This document shows positions 26,672-33,732 of a DNA stretch of 64,000 nt, one piece after another (positions within the stretch are counted from its first letter, which is position 1; each line of letters starts with the position of its first letter). Below the pieces are notes generated by a model. That model was not told the DNA's origin. It did no database searches and saw only the letters and a program-made list of their open reading frames with translations. This DNA is from Parabacteroides sp. AD58. Its GTDB lineage: Bacteria; Bacteroidota; Bacteroidia; Bacteroidales; Tannerellaceae. Made by a program: the position numbers and the translations under genes. Where the stretch lies: NCBI RefSeq assembly GCF_023744375.2, contig NZ_CP146284.1, positions 3,447,501 through 3,511,500 of the forward strand. Direction: 5' to 3'.

Positions 26672-28045
26672 ATGAAGATTAATACGGAAGAACTGGAAGA
26701 GACGATACAGCCGGTCAAGCAGACCGATCTGATCTATGGAATAGAAGATCGTCCGCCTTTTAAGGATGCTTTATTTGCCGCCGTGCAGCATCTGCTGGCT
26801 ATATTCGTAGCCATCATTACTCCTCCTCTGATTATCGCGAGTGCCTTGAAGCTCGATTTGGAAACCACCGGTTTCCTGGTTTCAATGGCTTTGTTCGCCT
26901 CGGGTATTTCTACCTTTATTCAGTGCCGCCGCTTTGGTCCGATCGGAGCGGGACTGCTTTGTATTCAGGGTACGAGCTTTTCATTCATCGGTCCGATTAT
27001 TTCGGCCGGACTCATGGGCGGACTGCCTTTGATTTTCGGTTCGTGTATGGCGGCCGCGCCGGTCGAGATGATTGTCAGCCGGACGTTTAAGTATATGCGC
27101 AACATCATCACGCCTCTGGTTTCCGGTATTGTCGTCCTGCTGATCGGTTTGAGCCTGATAAAAGTCGGAGTCGTTTCTTGTGGCGGTGGCTATGGGGCAA
27201 TGGACGACGGCACGTTTGGCAGCATCAAGCACATCGGTGTAGCGGCAGCTGTTCTTTTAAGTGTCCTGTTCTTCAACCGTTGTAAGAATAAATACCTGCG
27301 GATGAGTTCAATCGTGTTGGGCTTGTGTGTGGGCTATGCGCTTTCGTTTGCTTTGGGAATGGTCGATATGAGTGCCGCTTCTTCCCAAAGTCTGACCAAC
27401 CTGAATATTCCTGTCCCGTTTAAATATGGCGTAGAATTCAATATCTCTTCCATCATTGCCATTGGCCTGGTCTATCTGATTACGGCCATCGAGGCAACCG
27501 GTGATGTAACTGCCAATTCCCTGATTTCCGGAAAGTCTATTGAAGGAGACAAATACTTGGAACGGGTGTCGGGCGGAGTGATGGCCGATGGCTTCAATTC
27601 GTTGCTGGCCGGTATCTTCAATTCCTTTCCGAACTCTATTTTTGCCCAGAACAACGGTATCATTCAGCTGACCGGTGTGGCCAGCCGCTACGTGGGTTAC
27701 TACATTGCTGCCATGCTGGTGCTGTTAGGCTTGTTCCCTGTGGTGGGAATTGTCTTTTCCCTGATGCCGGATGCCGTATTGGGCGGTGCCACCTTGCTGA
27801 TGTTCGGTACGGTAGCAGCTGCGGGAATCCGTATTATTGCGGCGCAGGAAATCAACCGGAAGGCCACATTGGTATTAGCTGTCAGTCTTTCCTTGGGTTT
27901 GGGCGTTGAACTGATGCCCGATATCCTGAAAGCGGCTCCGGAAGCCATTAAGGGTGTCTTTTCCTCTGGTATTACAACCGGCGGATTGGCGGCTATCGTC
28001 TCGAATATACTCATTCGGGTGAAGGAAGATAAGGCAGAAGACTAA
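26672..28045 (+). CDS. NCS2-family purine (xanthine/uric acid) permease
   Basis: A nucleobase:cation symporter of 457 residues with 12-14 membrane segments. The NCS2 signature is seen in the stretch IEATGDVTANSLISG near residue 272, and QGTSFSFIGP near 99 matches the Q-H/S-F region of the family. The next gene in the same direction is xpt, so uptake of xanthine and its conversion to XMP is the likely job. The 320-bp gap between them holds an unusual repeat array. Confidence 0.9.
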   Translation: MKINTEELEETIQPVKQTDLIYGIEDRPPFKDALFAAVQHLLAIFVAIITPPLIIASALKLDLETTGFLVSMALFASGISTFIQCRRFGPIGAGLLCIQGTSFSFIGPIISAGLMGGLPLIFGSCMAAAPVEMIVSRTFKYMRNIITPLVSGIVVLLIGLSLIKVGVVSCGGGYGAMDDGTFGSIKHIGVAAAVLLSVLFFNRCKNKYLRMSSIVLGLCVGYALSFALGMVDMSAASSQSLTNLNIPVPFKYGVEFNISSIIAIGLVYLITAIEATGDVTANSLISGKSIEGDKYLERVSGGVMADGFNSLLAGIFNSFPNSIFAQNNGIIQLTGVASRYVGYYIAAMLVLLGLFPVVGIVFSLMPDAVLGGATLLMFGTVAAAGIRIIAAQEINRKATLVLAVSLSLGLGVELMPDILKAAPEAIKGVFSSGITTGGLAAIVSNILIRVKEDKAED

Positions 28046-28076
28046 TCCGGCATCAGGCTGCTTTCGGGCGATAAAC

Positions 28077-28240
28077 GGATTATTCATACGTTTCTGTCCG
28101 GAAAGTAAGGCGTTTCTGCCGGGAAATTATTATTTTGCTGCCAGGGAACTGACTTTCCGCCGGTCGGCGGAAATGTGTGCGCCGGTCGGAGGAAATCCTT
28201 CCGCTGATCGGCGGAAAGGTGTACGGCGGATGTCGGAAAG
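28077..28240. repeat. Degenerate ~22-bp repeat array with hairpins between the purine permease and xpt
   Basis: GGAA(A) recurs at 28100, 28122, 28145, 28169, 28191, 28213 and 28235, that is at steps of 22, 23, 24, 22, 22 and 22 bp. Most units read roughly TTTC(T/C)GCCGGTCGGCGGAAA. Several are self-complementary: 28154-28173 forms TTTCCGCC-GGTC-GGCGGAAA, and 28197-28220 forms CCTTCCGC...GCGGAAAGG. The rest of the 28046-28365 gap has no gene I can support and no riboswitch I recognise. Confidence 0.75.
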
Positions 28241-28365
28241 ACAATTCTTCGCCGGATTTGGGTTAATGGACCGGCAGCTGCGCGATAAGAATCCGGCAGA
28301 GACCGGTTAAATGCTGTCGGGTGAATTGACGAGTGGATACGAATTAAAATTGGAAACATACATAT

Positions 28366-28932
28366 ATGGAACTATTAAAACAACGTATTATGCAAGACGG
28401 CCGCTGCTATCCGGGCGGCATCCTGAAGGTGGATAGCTTTATCAACCATCAGATGGATCCGATGTTGATGTACAAGATCGGGGAGGAGTTCATCAAACGG
28501 TTCTCGAATGAGAATATCAATAAGATTGTTACCATCGAAGCCAGTGGAATTGCTCCGGCTATTATGGTGGGATATATTATGCAGCTTCCGGTTGTCTTTG
28601 TCAAGAAAAAGAAACCAAAGACGATGGAGAACATGCTGACGACCGTTGTCCATTCTTTTACGAAAGACCGGGATTATACGGTTTGTATCAGCAATAATTT
28701 CCTGACACCTGACGACCGTATCTTGTTTATCGACGACTTCCTAGCCTTCGGTAATGCGGCATTGGGTATTGTCGATCTGGCTAAACAGTCGGGTGCACAT
28801 ATCGCCGGCATGGGATTTATCATTGAAAAGGCCTTTCAGGATGGAGGAAATGTACTGCGGAAAATGGGAATCCATGTAGAAAGTCTGGCTATTATCGACA
28901 GTCTGGACGATTGCAAGATCACGATTCGCTGA
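28366..28932 (+). CDS. xpt: Xanthine phosphoribosyltransferase
   Basis: Type I phosphoribosyltransferase converting xanthine and PRPP to XMP in purine salvage. The N terminus [12 protein letters not shown] and [15 protein letters not shown] are characteristic of Xpt. The PRPP loop is [13 protein letters not shown] near residue 123. Its 188 residues are the usual length. The upstream purine permease probably supplies the substrate. I found no purine-riboswitch-like fold in its leader. Confidence 0.95.
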   Translation: MELLKQRIMQDGRCYPGGILKVDSFINHQMDPMLMYKIGEEFIKRFSNENINKIVTIEASGIAPAIMVGYIMQLPVVFVKKKKPKTMENMLTTVVHSFTKDRDYTVCISNNFLTPDDRILFIDDFLAFGNAALGIVDLAKQSGAHIAGMGFIIEKAFQDGGNVLRKMGIHVESLAIIDSLDDCKITIR

Positions 28933-28965
28933 TTATTGTTGGTTTAATCATTGACAAATGCTTCT

Positions 28966-29841
28966 ATGAAAAAGCTGGTTTTATTGGTAACGGGTGTTCT
29001 TATGTTGAATATGGCATTGGCACAAGAAAAGACAATCCTGCTGTTTCCGAACGGCGCTCCCGGTGAGAAGGTGAAACTGACCGAGAAGCGTGATGCTACG
29101 GGCGGACAGGTAGGAGGTATAAATGTAACACGGATTACAGACATCAGTAGTCCGGAAATAACGATTTATCCGGCAGAAAAAGATGTAGCTTCGGGCGCGG
29201 CCATGGTAGTTTGTCCGGGTGGTGCTTATAATATCTTGGCATATGATCTGGAAGGAACCGAGATTTGCGACTGGCTCAACGAGTTGGGCGTTACAGCCAT
29301 TCTGCTGAAATACCGGGTTCCTCGCCGTGAAGGCAGGCCAAAGCATGAAGCTCCTTTGCAGGATGTGCAGCGGGCCATCAGTTATGTACGTGCCCATTCG
29401 GAAAAATATGGTATTGATCCGGACCGAATTGGTGTGATGGGCTTTTCGGCCGGTGCACATCTGTCCGTAATGGCTTCGACAACTTTTAACCAGCGCAGTT
29501 ATCCGGCAGTGGATGAAGCCGACAAGGTCAGCTGTCGTCCGGATTACTGTCTGTTGGTTTATCCGGCTTATTTGGATGGAGAAAACTTCGGCCTGGCTCC
29601 GGAAATTAAAGTGACCAAAGACGTTCCTCCAACGATGATCATTCAGGCAGAAGACGATAAATCGTTTATCAACAGCAGTCTCTTCTATTATTATGCGCTC
29701 AAGCAGGCCGAAGTTCCGGCTTGGATGCATTTATATAGTACGGGCGGTCATGGATACGGCTTGCGTGACACGGGTTGCATGGTGAACGAATGGCCGAACC
29801 GGGCAGAAGACTGGTTCCAGGAAATCGGCGTCTTCGATTAA
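28966..29841 (+). CDS. Secreted alpha/beta hydrolase (acetyl-esterase/lipase type)
   Basis: A 291-residue exported esterase. The signal peptide covers about residues 1-19 (LLVTGVLMLNMALAQ). The fold is shown by VVCPGGAYNILAYD (HGGG-like oxyanion region), GVMGFSAGAHLSV with the nucleophile Ser, the Asp in IQAEDDKSF and the His in GGHGYGL. It resembles acetyl-xylan esterase-like enzymes of Bacteroidetes, which remove acetyl groups from plant or host glycans; the true substrate is unknown. The start at 28966 is chosen over 28951 because it begins the signal peptide. Confidence 0.85.
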   Translation: MKKLVLLVTGVLMLNMALAQEKTILLFPNGAPGEKVKLTEKRDATGGQVGGINVTRITDISSPEITIYPAEKDVASGAAMVVCPGGAYNILAYDLEGTEICDWLNELGVTAILLKYRVPRREGRPKHEAPLQDVQRAISYVRAHSEKYGIDPDRIGVMGFSAGAHLSVMASTTFNQRSYPAVDEADKVSCRPDYCLLVYPAYLDGENFGLAPEIKVTKDVPPTMIIQAEDDKSFINSSLFYYYALKQAEVPAWMHLYSTGGHGYGLRDTGCMVNEWPNRAEDWFQEIGVFD

Positions 29842-29863
29842 AGAACGGAAGAAATAAACGAAA

Positions 29864-29914
29864 GAAACAGCCGTCATCGGCAGGTCAGTCAACCGATTGG
29901 ATGACGGATGTTTC
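29864..29914 (+). terminator. Hairpin after the esterase gene
   Basis: GAAACAGCCGTCATC (29864-29878) and GATGACGGATGTTTC (29900-29914) pair at 14 of 15 positions. The run of T is weak, so it is a probable rather than classic terminator. Confidence 0.5.
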
Positions 29915-29957
29915 TGTAGTACTGAAAACAGTCGGCGAAAAAATTCCGATCATTGGC

Positions 29958-29988
29958 TTGCAAAGAGAAAAATAAATCGCTACTTTTG
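29958..29988 (+). promoter_or_regulatory. Promoter of tmRNA
   Basis: TTG at 29958-29960, 20 bp spacer, then TACTTTTG at 29981-29988. The mature tmRNA begins 25 bp further on. Confidence 0.6.
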
Positions 29989-30012
29989 CAAACCGAATGC
30001 TTATTAAGGAAA

Positions 30013-30410
30013 GGGGCTGACCGGTTTTGACAGCGGGTAGAAGCGGTTTGTAAGCATGTAGTGCGTGGTCGGCTTGCACTTAAATCTCAGACGGCGAACA
30101 ATTAACTGGCGAAAACAATTACGCTCTCGCTGCTTAATCGAAGAATAGTAGATTGAAGCTTAATCCCTGCAAAAGTTGCGGGGACGTGACATCACCCGGA
30201 TGCTGTTGCTCCGAAGCGTTCCGAACCGGTGGTGCAGCAATATCGGAGATAGTCTGACGCACGCCTCGGGCGGCAGATGAAGTTTTAGAGGATAAGGTTC
30301 AAGTGGGTGGCTTCGGTCTTGCTTGTTCCCGACAATCGAAGGCGAAGATAAACATGTAGAAAGCAGATTGGTTCCTCGTTTGGACGAGAGTTCGAATCTC
30401 TCCAGCTCCA
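30013..30410 (+). ncRNA. ssrA: tmRNA (ssrA)
   Basis: The 5' end GGGGCTGACC pairs with CAGCTCC at 30403-30409 to make the Ala acceptor stem, including the G3-U pair that specifies alanine. The T-arm has TTCGAATC. The tag reading frame at 30108-30137 encodes GENNYALAA followed by TAA, a Bacteroidetes-type proteolysis tag. The terminal CCA is not encoded and would be added later. The RNA rescues stalled ribosomes with SmpB, whose gene is not in the window. A promoter precedes it and a terminator hairpin follows directly. Confidence 0.96.
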
Positions 30411-30412
30411 CA

Positions 30413-30446
30413 AAGGCCACTGATTCATTCAGCGGCCTTTTTTTGT
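30413..30446 (+). terminator. Intrinsic terminator of tmRNA
   Basis: AAGGCCACTGA pairs with TCAGCGGCCTT (one internal mismatch) and is followed by seven T residues. Confidence 0.8.
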
Positions 30447-30469
30447 CTAACTTTATTCTGAGGGAATGT

Positions 30470-30649
30470 ATGAAAAAGTTGTTGTATATACTCTGTGCTG
30501 CCATTGTAAGTATGGGATTGTCATCCTGCTCGGTTCATCATCATGCGCATAAACCGCCGAAGCCTCCCAAGCATCATCATAAGGCTCCGAAACCTCATAA
30601 AGGTCCGAAGCCTCCGAAACATAAACATGATACATATTATCGTTGGTAA
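30470..30649 (+). CDS. His/Pro/Lys-rich mini-lipoprotein
   Basis: A 59-residue product. The signal peptide MKKLLYILCAAIVSMGLSSC ends at a lipobox Cys at residue 20. The mature part is only 39 residues and is composed mainly of His, Pro and Lys in a repeating pattern (HHHAHKPPKPPKHHH, then KAPKPHKGPKPPKHKH). No family is recognised. About ten His residues suggest metal binding at the cell envelope; that is an inference. It sits between tmRNA and dgkA, with the dgkA start only 9 bp downstream. Confidence 0.7.
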   Translation: MKKLLYILCAAIVSMGLSSCSVHHHAHKPPKPPKHHHKAPKPHKGPKPPKHKHDTYYRW

Positions 30650-30658
30650 GAACGGAAG

Positions 30659-31039
30659 ATGAAGAACAGCGGATTTACCTGGCGGAAAAGGTTGCGGAGT
30701 TTTAAGTATGCCTTCCATGGAATCTGGTTGTTGGTGCGGTATGAGCATAATGCCTGGATTCATTGTTTTGCGGCTGTCTGCGTCGTTGTGGCAGGTGCTG
30801 TGCTGGGGCTTTCGGCAGCCGAATGGATTGTCATAACCTTTGCGATCGGATTGGTATTGGCGGCTGAGGCCATCAATTCGTCGATCGAGGCATTGGCCGA
30901 TTTGGTCTCGCCGGGATACAACGAAGCAATCAAGCGGACGAAGGATCTGGCTGCCGGAGCTGTTCTGATATTGGCCATAGCTGCTGCTGTTGTGGGACTC
31001 ATCGTCTTTGTACCTAAACTCATTATATTCGTTGGATAG
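30659..31039 (+). CDS. dgkA: Diacylglycerol kinase family protein DgkA
   Basis: Small trimeric membrane kinase that phosphorylates diacylglycerol or undecaprenol. The family motif EAINSSIEALADLVSP near residue 61 is clear and three membrane helices are visible. Its 126 residues are typical. The next gene is a PAP2 phosphatase 2 bp away, giving a kinase/phosphatase pair that probably balances lipid phosphate carriers. In Gram-positive bacteria this family prefers undecaprenol; which substrate applies here is open. Confidence 0.93.
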   Translation: MKNSGFTWRKRLRSFKYAFHGIWLLVRYEHNAWIHCFAAVCVVVAGAVLGLSAAEWIVITFAIGLVLAAEAINSSIEALADLVSPGYNEAIKRTKDLAAGAVLILAIAAAVVGLIVFVPKLIIFVG

Positions 31040-31041
31040 TT

Positions 31042-31602
31042 ATGTATCGATATGTATTGTCAGCCCTATTGGCTTTTAGCCTGTTCGCGTCTGCGGCAGG
31101 GCAGGAGCTGCAAGTTACCGGAAGCCGTAAAGCGGTACGTACTTCGGGTGATGTATTGGCTTTTGTTACGCCGGTGGCCAGTCTGGCAACCGTCTTGACC
31201 TTGCAGGATTGGGAAGGATTGAAACAGGGAGCGTTGTCGGGTGTGACAACCGTCGGCCTGACGTATGCCTTGAAATATATCGTCAAGAAAGAACGGCCGG
31301 ATCGGAGTGATATGCATTCCTTTCCGTCGATGCATACTTCTATCTCTTTTGCCGGAGCTGCTTTTATCCAACGCCGCTATGGCTGGAAATGGGGCATTCC
31401 GGCTTATGTCGTTTCTACCTATGTCGGCTGGAGCCGTGTTTATGGCAAGAAACACGACTGGTGGGATGTGGCCGCCGGTGCGGTGATCGGAGCCGGCAGT
31501 TCGTATCTGTTTACTCGTCCGTTTGCCAAAGAACATAACCTGACGATTAGTCCGGTAGCCGGCAACGGCGCTTGTGGCATTTATCTGTCAATGCACTTTT
31601 AG
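31042..31602 (+). CDS. PAP2-family membrane phosphatase
   Basis: A type 2 phosphatidic acid phosphatase-like protein of 186 residues with an N-terminal signal or membrane segment. The three PAP2 motifs are present: KKERPDRSD (K-x6-RP type), FPSMHTS and SRVYGKKHDWWDV. Likely substrates are undecaprenyl diphosphate or other lipid phosphates at the outer face of the inner membrane. It overlaps functionally with DgkA directly upstream and ends 8 bp before the convergent YihY gene. Confidence 0.88.
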   Translation: MYRYVLSALLAFSLFASAAGQELQVTGSRKAVRTSGDVLAFVTPVASLATVLTLQDWEGLKQGALSGVTTVGLTYALKYIVKKERPDRSDMHSFPSMHTSISFAGAAFIQRRYGWKWGIPAYVVSTYVGWSRVYGKKHDWWDVAAGAVIGAGSSYLFTRPFAKEHNLTISPVAGNGACGIYLSMHF

Positions 31603-31610
31603 TCGGTCGC

Positions 31611-32963
31611 TTAAAGGTCCTTCAATAGGATTTTGTCGTTGTTCTGCATCATGTCTTCCCTGATTTTGAGCAGCGTTTTCCATTCATTGTTGAACAGCTT
31701 TTCAGTGTCGATCTTGAAATTCTCTGATCCGTGCTGATCCAGTTTGCTGAAAAGATAGCCTACACTGATCTTGTTGATGTCGACGGCCGGCTGATAATGG
31801 ATAATCCGGTTGTCATTCCCGATAACCACTTCTGAAATAATGCCTAATTCTGTCAGGTTATAAAGAATCTGCGTGGTGATTCGAATCGGAATTTTATACA
31901 TGACAGACAATTTGTCGGCTGTATAAGGATGTCCGCCTTCCGCAAAGCGTTTGATGATAAGCGTTGCGATCAGCAGTGTAAGGAAATCTTTGTAGCGCCG
32001 GCTGATGTGCGTGCTGTCACGTTCGAAGCTGAACTTCTTTACATTCTGCGAAGCGTATGACAGTTCCGCTCCAAACAGACAGATCAGCCAGGACAACTGC
32101 AACCATAAAAGCAACAGCGGCAAGGCGGCAAAACTACCGTAAATGGCATTATACTTACTGACCCAAATCTGTCCGCTGATGTATAGCAATTGGAAGAACT
32201 GAAAGGCACAACCGGCAATGATTCCTGCAATCAGTCCGTTCAGGAATTTTACCTTGGTATTGGGCAAGGCGATGTAGAGTCCGGTAAATGCCAGCGATGT
32301 AAATACATAAGGCGTAATTGTCAGGATCAGTTCGACAATAGGCGTCAGAAACAGATAATGCTGCAGAAATGAGTTTTGCAGCGTCGAGAGGAAGATTGAT
32401 ATACCGCTTGAGGAAATCAACAGGATCGGCATGATGACGAACAGAGCCAGATAGTCTGTTACTTTGCGTAGCCATGGACGTGATTTGTTGATTTGCCAGA
32501 TGTCGTTGAAGGTATCTTCAATTGACGAGATCAGGCTGATGACAGTATAAAACAACAGGATTAAACCGATTCCGAGAATAACGCCTCCCTGTGCCTGTGC
32601 TAAATAACTGTCTACAAACTCGAAGGCTTTATCGAGTTCTATTTGATGTCCGGGGAAATAATCCAGTAAGGTATTCCGCACCGTGTTCTGAAAACCGAAT
32701 CCTTTCGCGATGCCTAATAATACGGCCAGTAAAGGAACGATGGCTAACAGTGTGTTGTAGGTCAGAGCCGAAGCCCTCGTCTGCAAATTCTCGCTCTGAA
32801 AACCACGGACAGCTAAAATAATCGTTTTAATCGCATTGATATAGATTACTTTCAGGCCACTCACTTCGTTTTCTGTAATTCGCCAGATATCGTAAGTGAC
32901 GAAATGAATCGCCCAGTTCAGGAATTCCTTTATTTTTTGGATACGTGATTTTACTTCTGTCAT
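31611..32963 (-). CDS. YihY/BrkB family inner-membrane protein
   Basis: A 450-residue protein with six membrane segments between about residues 45 and 290 and the family patterns QTRASALTYNTLLAIVPLLA and ITPYVFTSLAF..LYIALPNTKVKF. Formerly called RNase BN, the family has no proven enzymatic role. The C-terminal ~150 residues are soluble and look like a winged-helix segment (YTADKLSVMYKIP.RITTQILYNLTELGII), an extension common in Bacteroidetes members. A -7-like TATCTTTA lies 30 bp upstream. Confidence 0.88.
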   Translation of the reverse strand: MTEVKSRIQKIKEFLNWAIHFVTYDIWRITENEVSGLKVIYINAIKTIILAVRGFQSENLQTRASALTYNTLLAIVPLLAVLLGIAKGFGFQNTVRNTLLDYFPGHQIELDKAFEFVDSYLAQAQGGVILGIGLILLFYTVISLISSIEDTFNDIWQINKSRPWLRKVTDYLALFVIMPILLISSSGISIFLSTLQNSFLQHYLFLTPIVELILTITPYVFTSLAFTGLYIALPNTKVKFLNGLIAGIIAGCAFQFFQLLYISGQIWVSKYNAIYGSFAALPLLLLWLQLSWLICLFGAELSYASQNVKKFSFERDSTHISRRYKDFLTLLIATLIIKRFAEGGHPYTADKLSVMYKIPIRITTQILYNLTELGIISEVVIGNDNRIIHYQPAVDINKISVGYLFSKLDQHGSENFKIDTEKLFNNEWKTLLKIREDMMQNNDKILLKDL

Positions 32964-32992
32964 GATGCTGAAAAACTCTTGATCGTTGCCAA

Positions 32993-33000
32993 TAAAGATA
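32993..33000 (-). promoter_or_regulatory. Weak -7 box for the YihY gene
   Basis: TATCTTTA on the minus strand, one base off TAnnTTTG, 30 bp ahead of the ATG. Confidence 0.35.
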
Positions 33001-33043
33001 AGGATTAATTGATTAGGATGGTTCTATTTTAGGAGAAAATAAA

Positions 33044-33414
33044 AATGCAGTTTGCCGATAAGCCGGGTTCTGTCCTTTATACCAAGATATAAAGTGTCTG
33101 CCATTTATCTAATCCTGTTGTCACCAACAGGCTCAAGCGGTCTACCCCTCGGCATCGGACGAGCCATCCTACGTGCGCCGATATACATGACCTTACAACC
33201 TATAAGACGTACGGCATCTCTTGTTGCCAAAAGACCCGGTGAGCTCTTACCTCACCTTTTCACCCTTGCCGGGCCGAAACCCGGCGGTTCTTTTCTGTTA
33301 CGTTACTCAAACCTCGCGGCCTGCTTCCCGTTAGGAAGTATAGTGCTCTGTGTTGCCCGGACTTTCCTCACATCTGCTGAAGCGGATGAGCGACAGACTG
33401 GCAAACTGCATGGC
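33044..33414 (-). ncRNA. rnpB: RNase P RNA
   Basis: On the minus strand the invariant GAGGAAAGTCCGGGC core lies at 33355-33369. The terminal helix P1 is formed by 33400-33410 and 33046-33056 (TGCAGTTTGCC against GGCAAACTGCA). The 3' part has the ACAGAACCCGGCTTA motif. The total of about 370 nt fits bacterial class A RNase P RNA, the catalytic subunit that matures tRNA 5' ends. Ends are set from P1 and are accurate to a few bases. Confidence 0.96.
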
Positions 33415-33416
33415 TA

Positions 33417-33424
33417 CAAAGATA
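33417..33424 (-). promoter_or_regulatory. -7 box of rnpB
   Basis: TATCTTTG on the minus strand ends 7 bp before the P1 helix, the expected spacing for the transcript start. Confidence 0.6.
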
Positions 33425-33482
33425 CGTTAGTTTTGGGAATAAATAGGAGGTTTGGAAGATAAAAACTATTTTTCCAGAGAAC

Positions 33483-33592
33483 TTCTGGCAGCATAATAAG
33501 CTTTTTCTGCCATTTTAGGTCTGTTTTTATGATGATACAGAAAGAATGGCAGAAAATGGACTGTTAAAAAGGTACTTTGCATCACAAAGTAC
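33483..33592. repeat. Inverted and 22-bp-spaced repeats in the rnpB-degQ divergent region
   Basis: TTCTG(G/C)CA occurs at 33483 and 33505, 22 bp apart. TTTTCTGCCATT (33503-33514) and AATGGCAGAAAA (33545-33556) are a perfect 12-bp inverted repeat with an inner CTGT...ACAG pair. GTACTTTG (33572-33579) and CAAAGTAC (33585-33592) make a second perfect inverted repeat. Because both flanking genes run outward, these are not terminators. Operators or a decayed repeat element are possible. Confidence 0.6.
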
Positions 33593-33732
33593 TGTTAACC
33601 CCGGTTAAGCCTGAGATATTGGTCGTTAAAAGTGATAAAAAATGGGATGGAAAAGAAATACTTGTACATTTTTTGCTCTTTCTTTGTCGTAACGAAAGTG
33701 TTAAAATTGAATGTTGAACCTAATTAGATAGA

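Noticed and set aside
28241-28365. Purine riboswitch ahead of xpt
   Set aside because: The conserved core and three-way junction expected for that class are not visible; only the repeat array and GC-rich hairpins are.
30323-30469. An N-terminal extension of the His-rich lipoprotein into tmRNA
   Set aside because: The extension would run through the tmRNA 3' end and its terminator; the lipoprotein signal starts at 30470.
33052-33462. A 136-residue plus-strand frame across 33.05-33.46 kb
   Set aside because: It lies over the RNase P RNA gene on the opposite strand, whose conserved core and P1 helix are clear.
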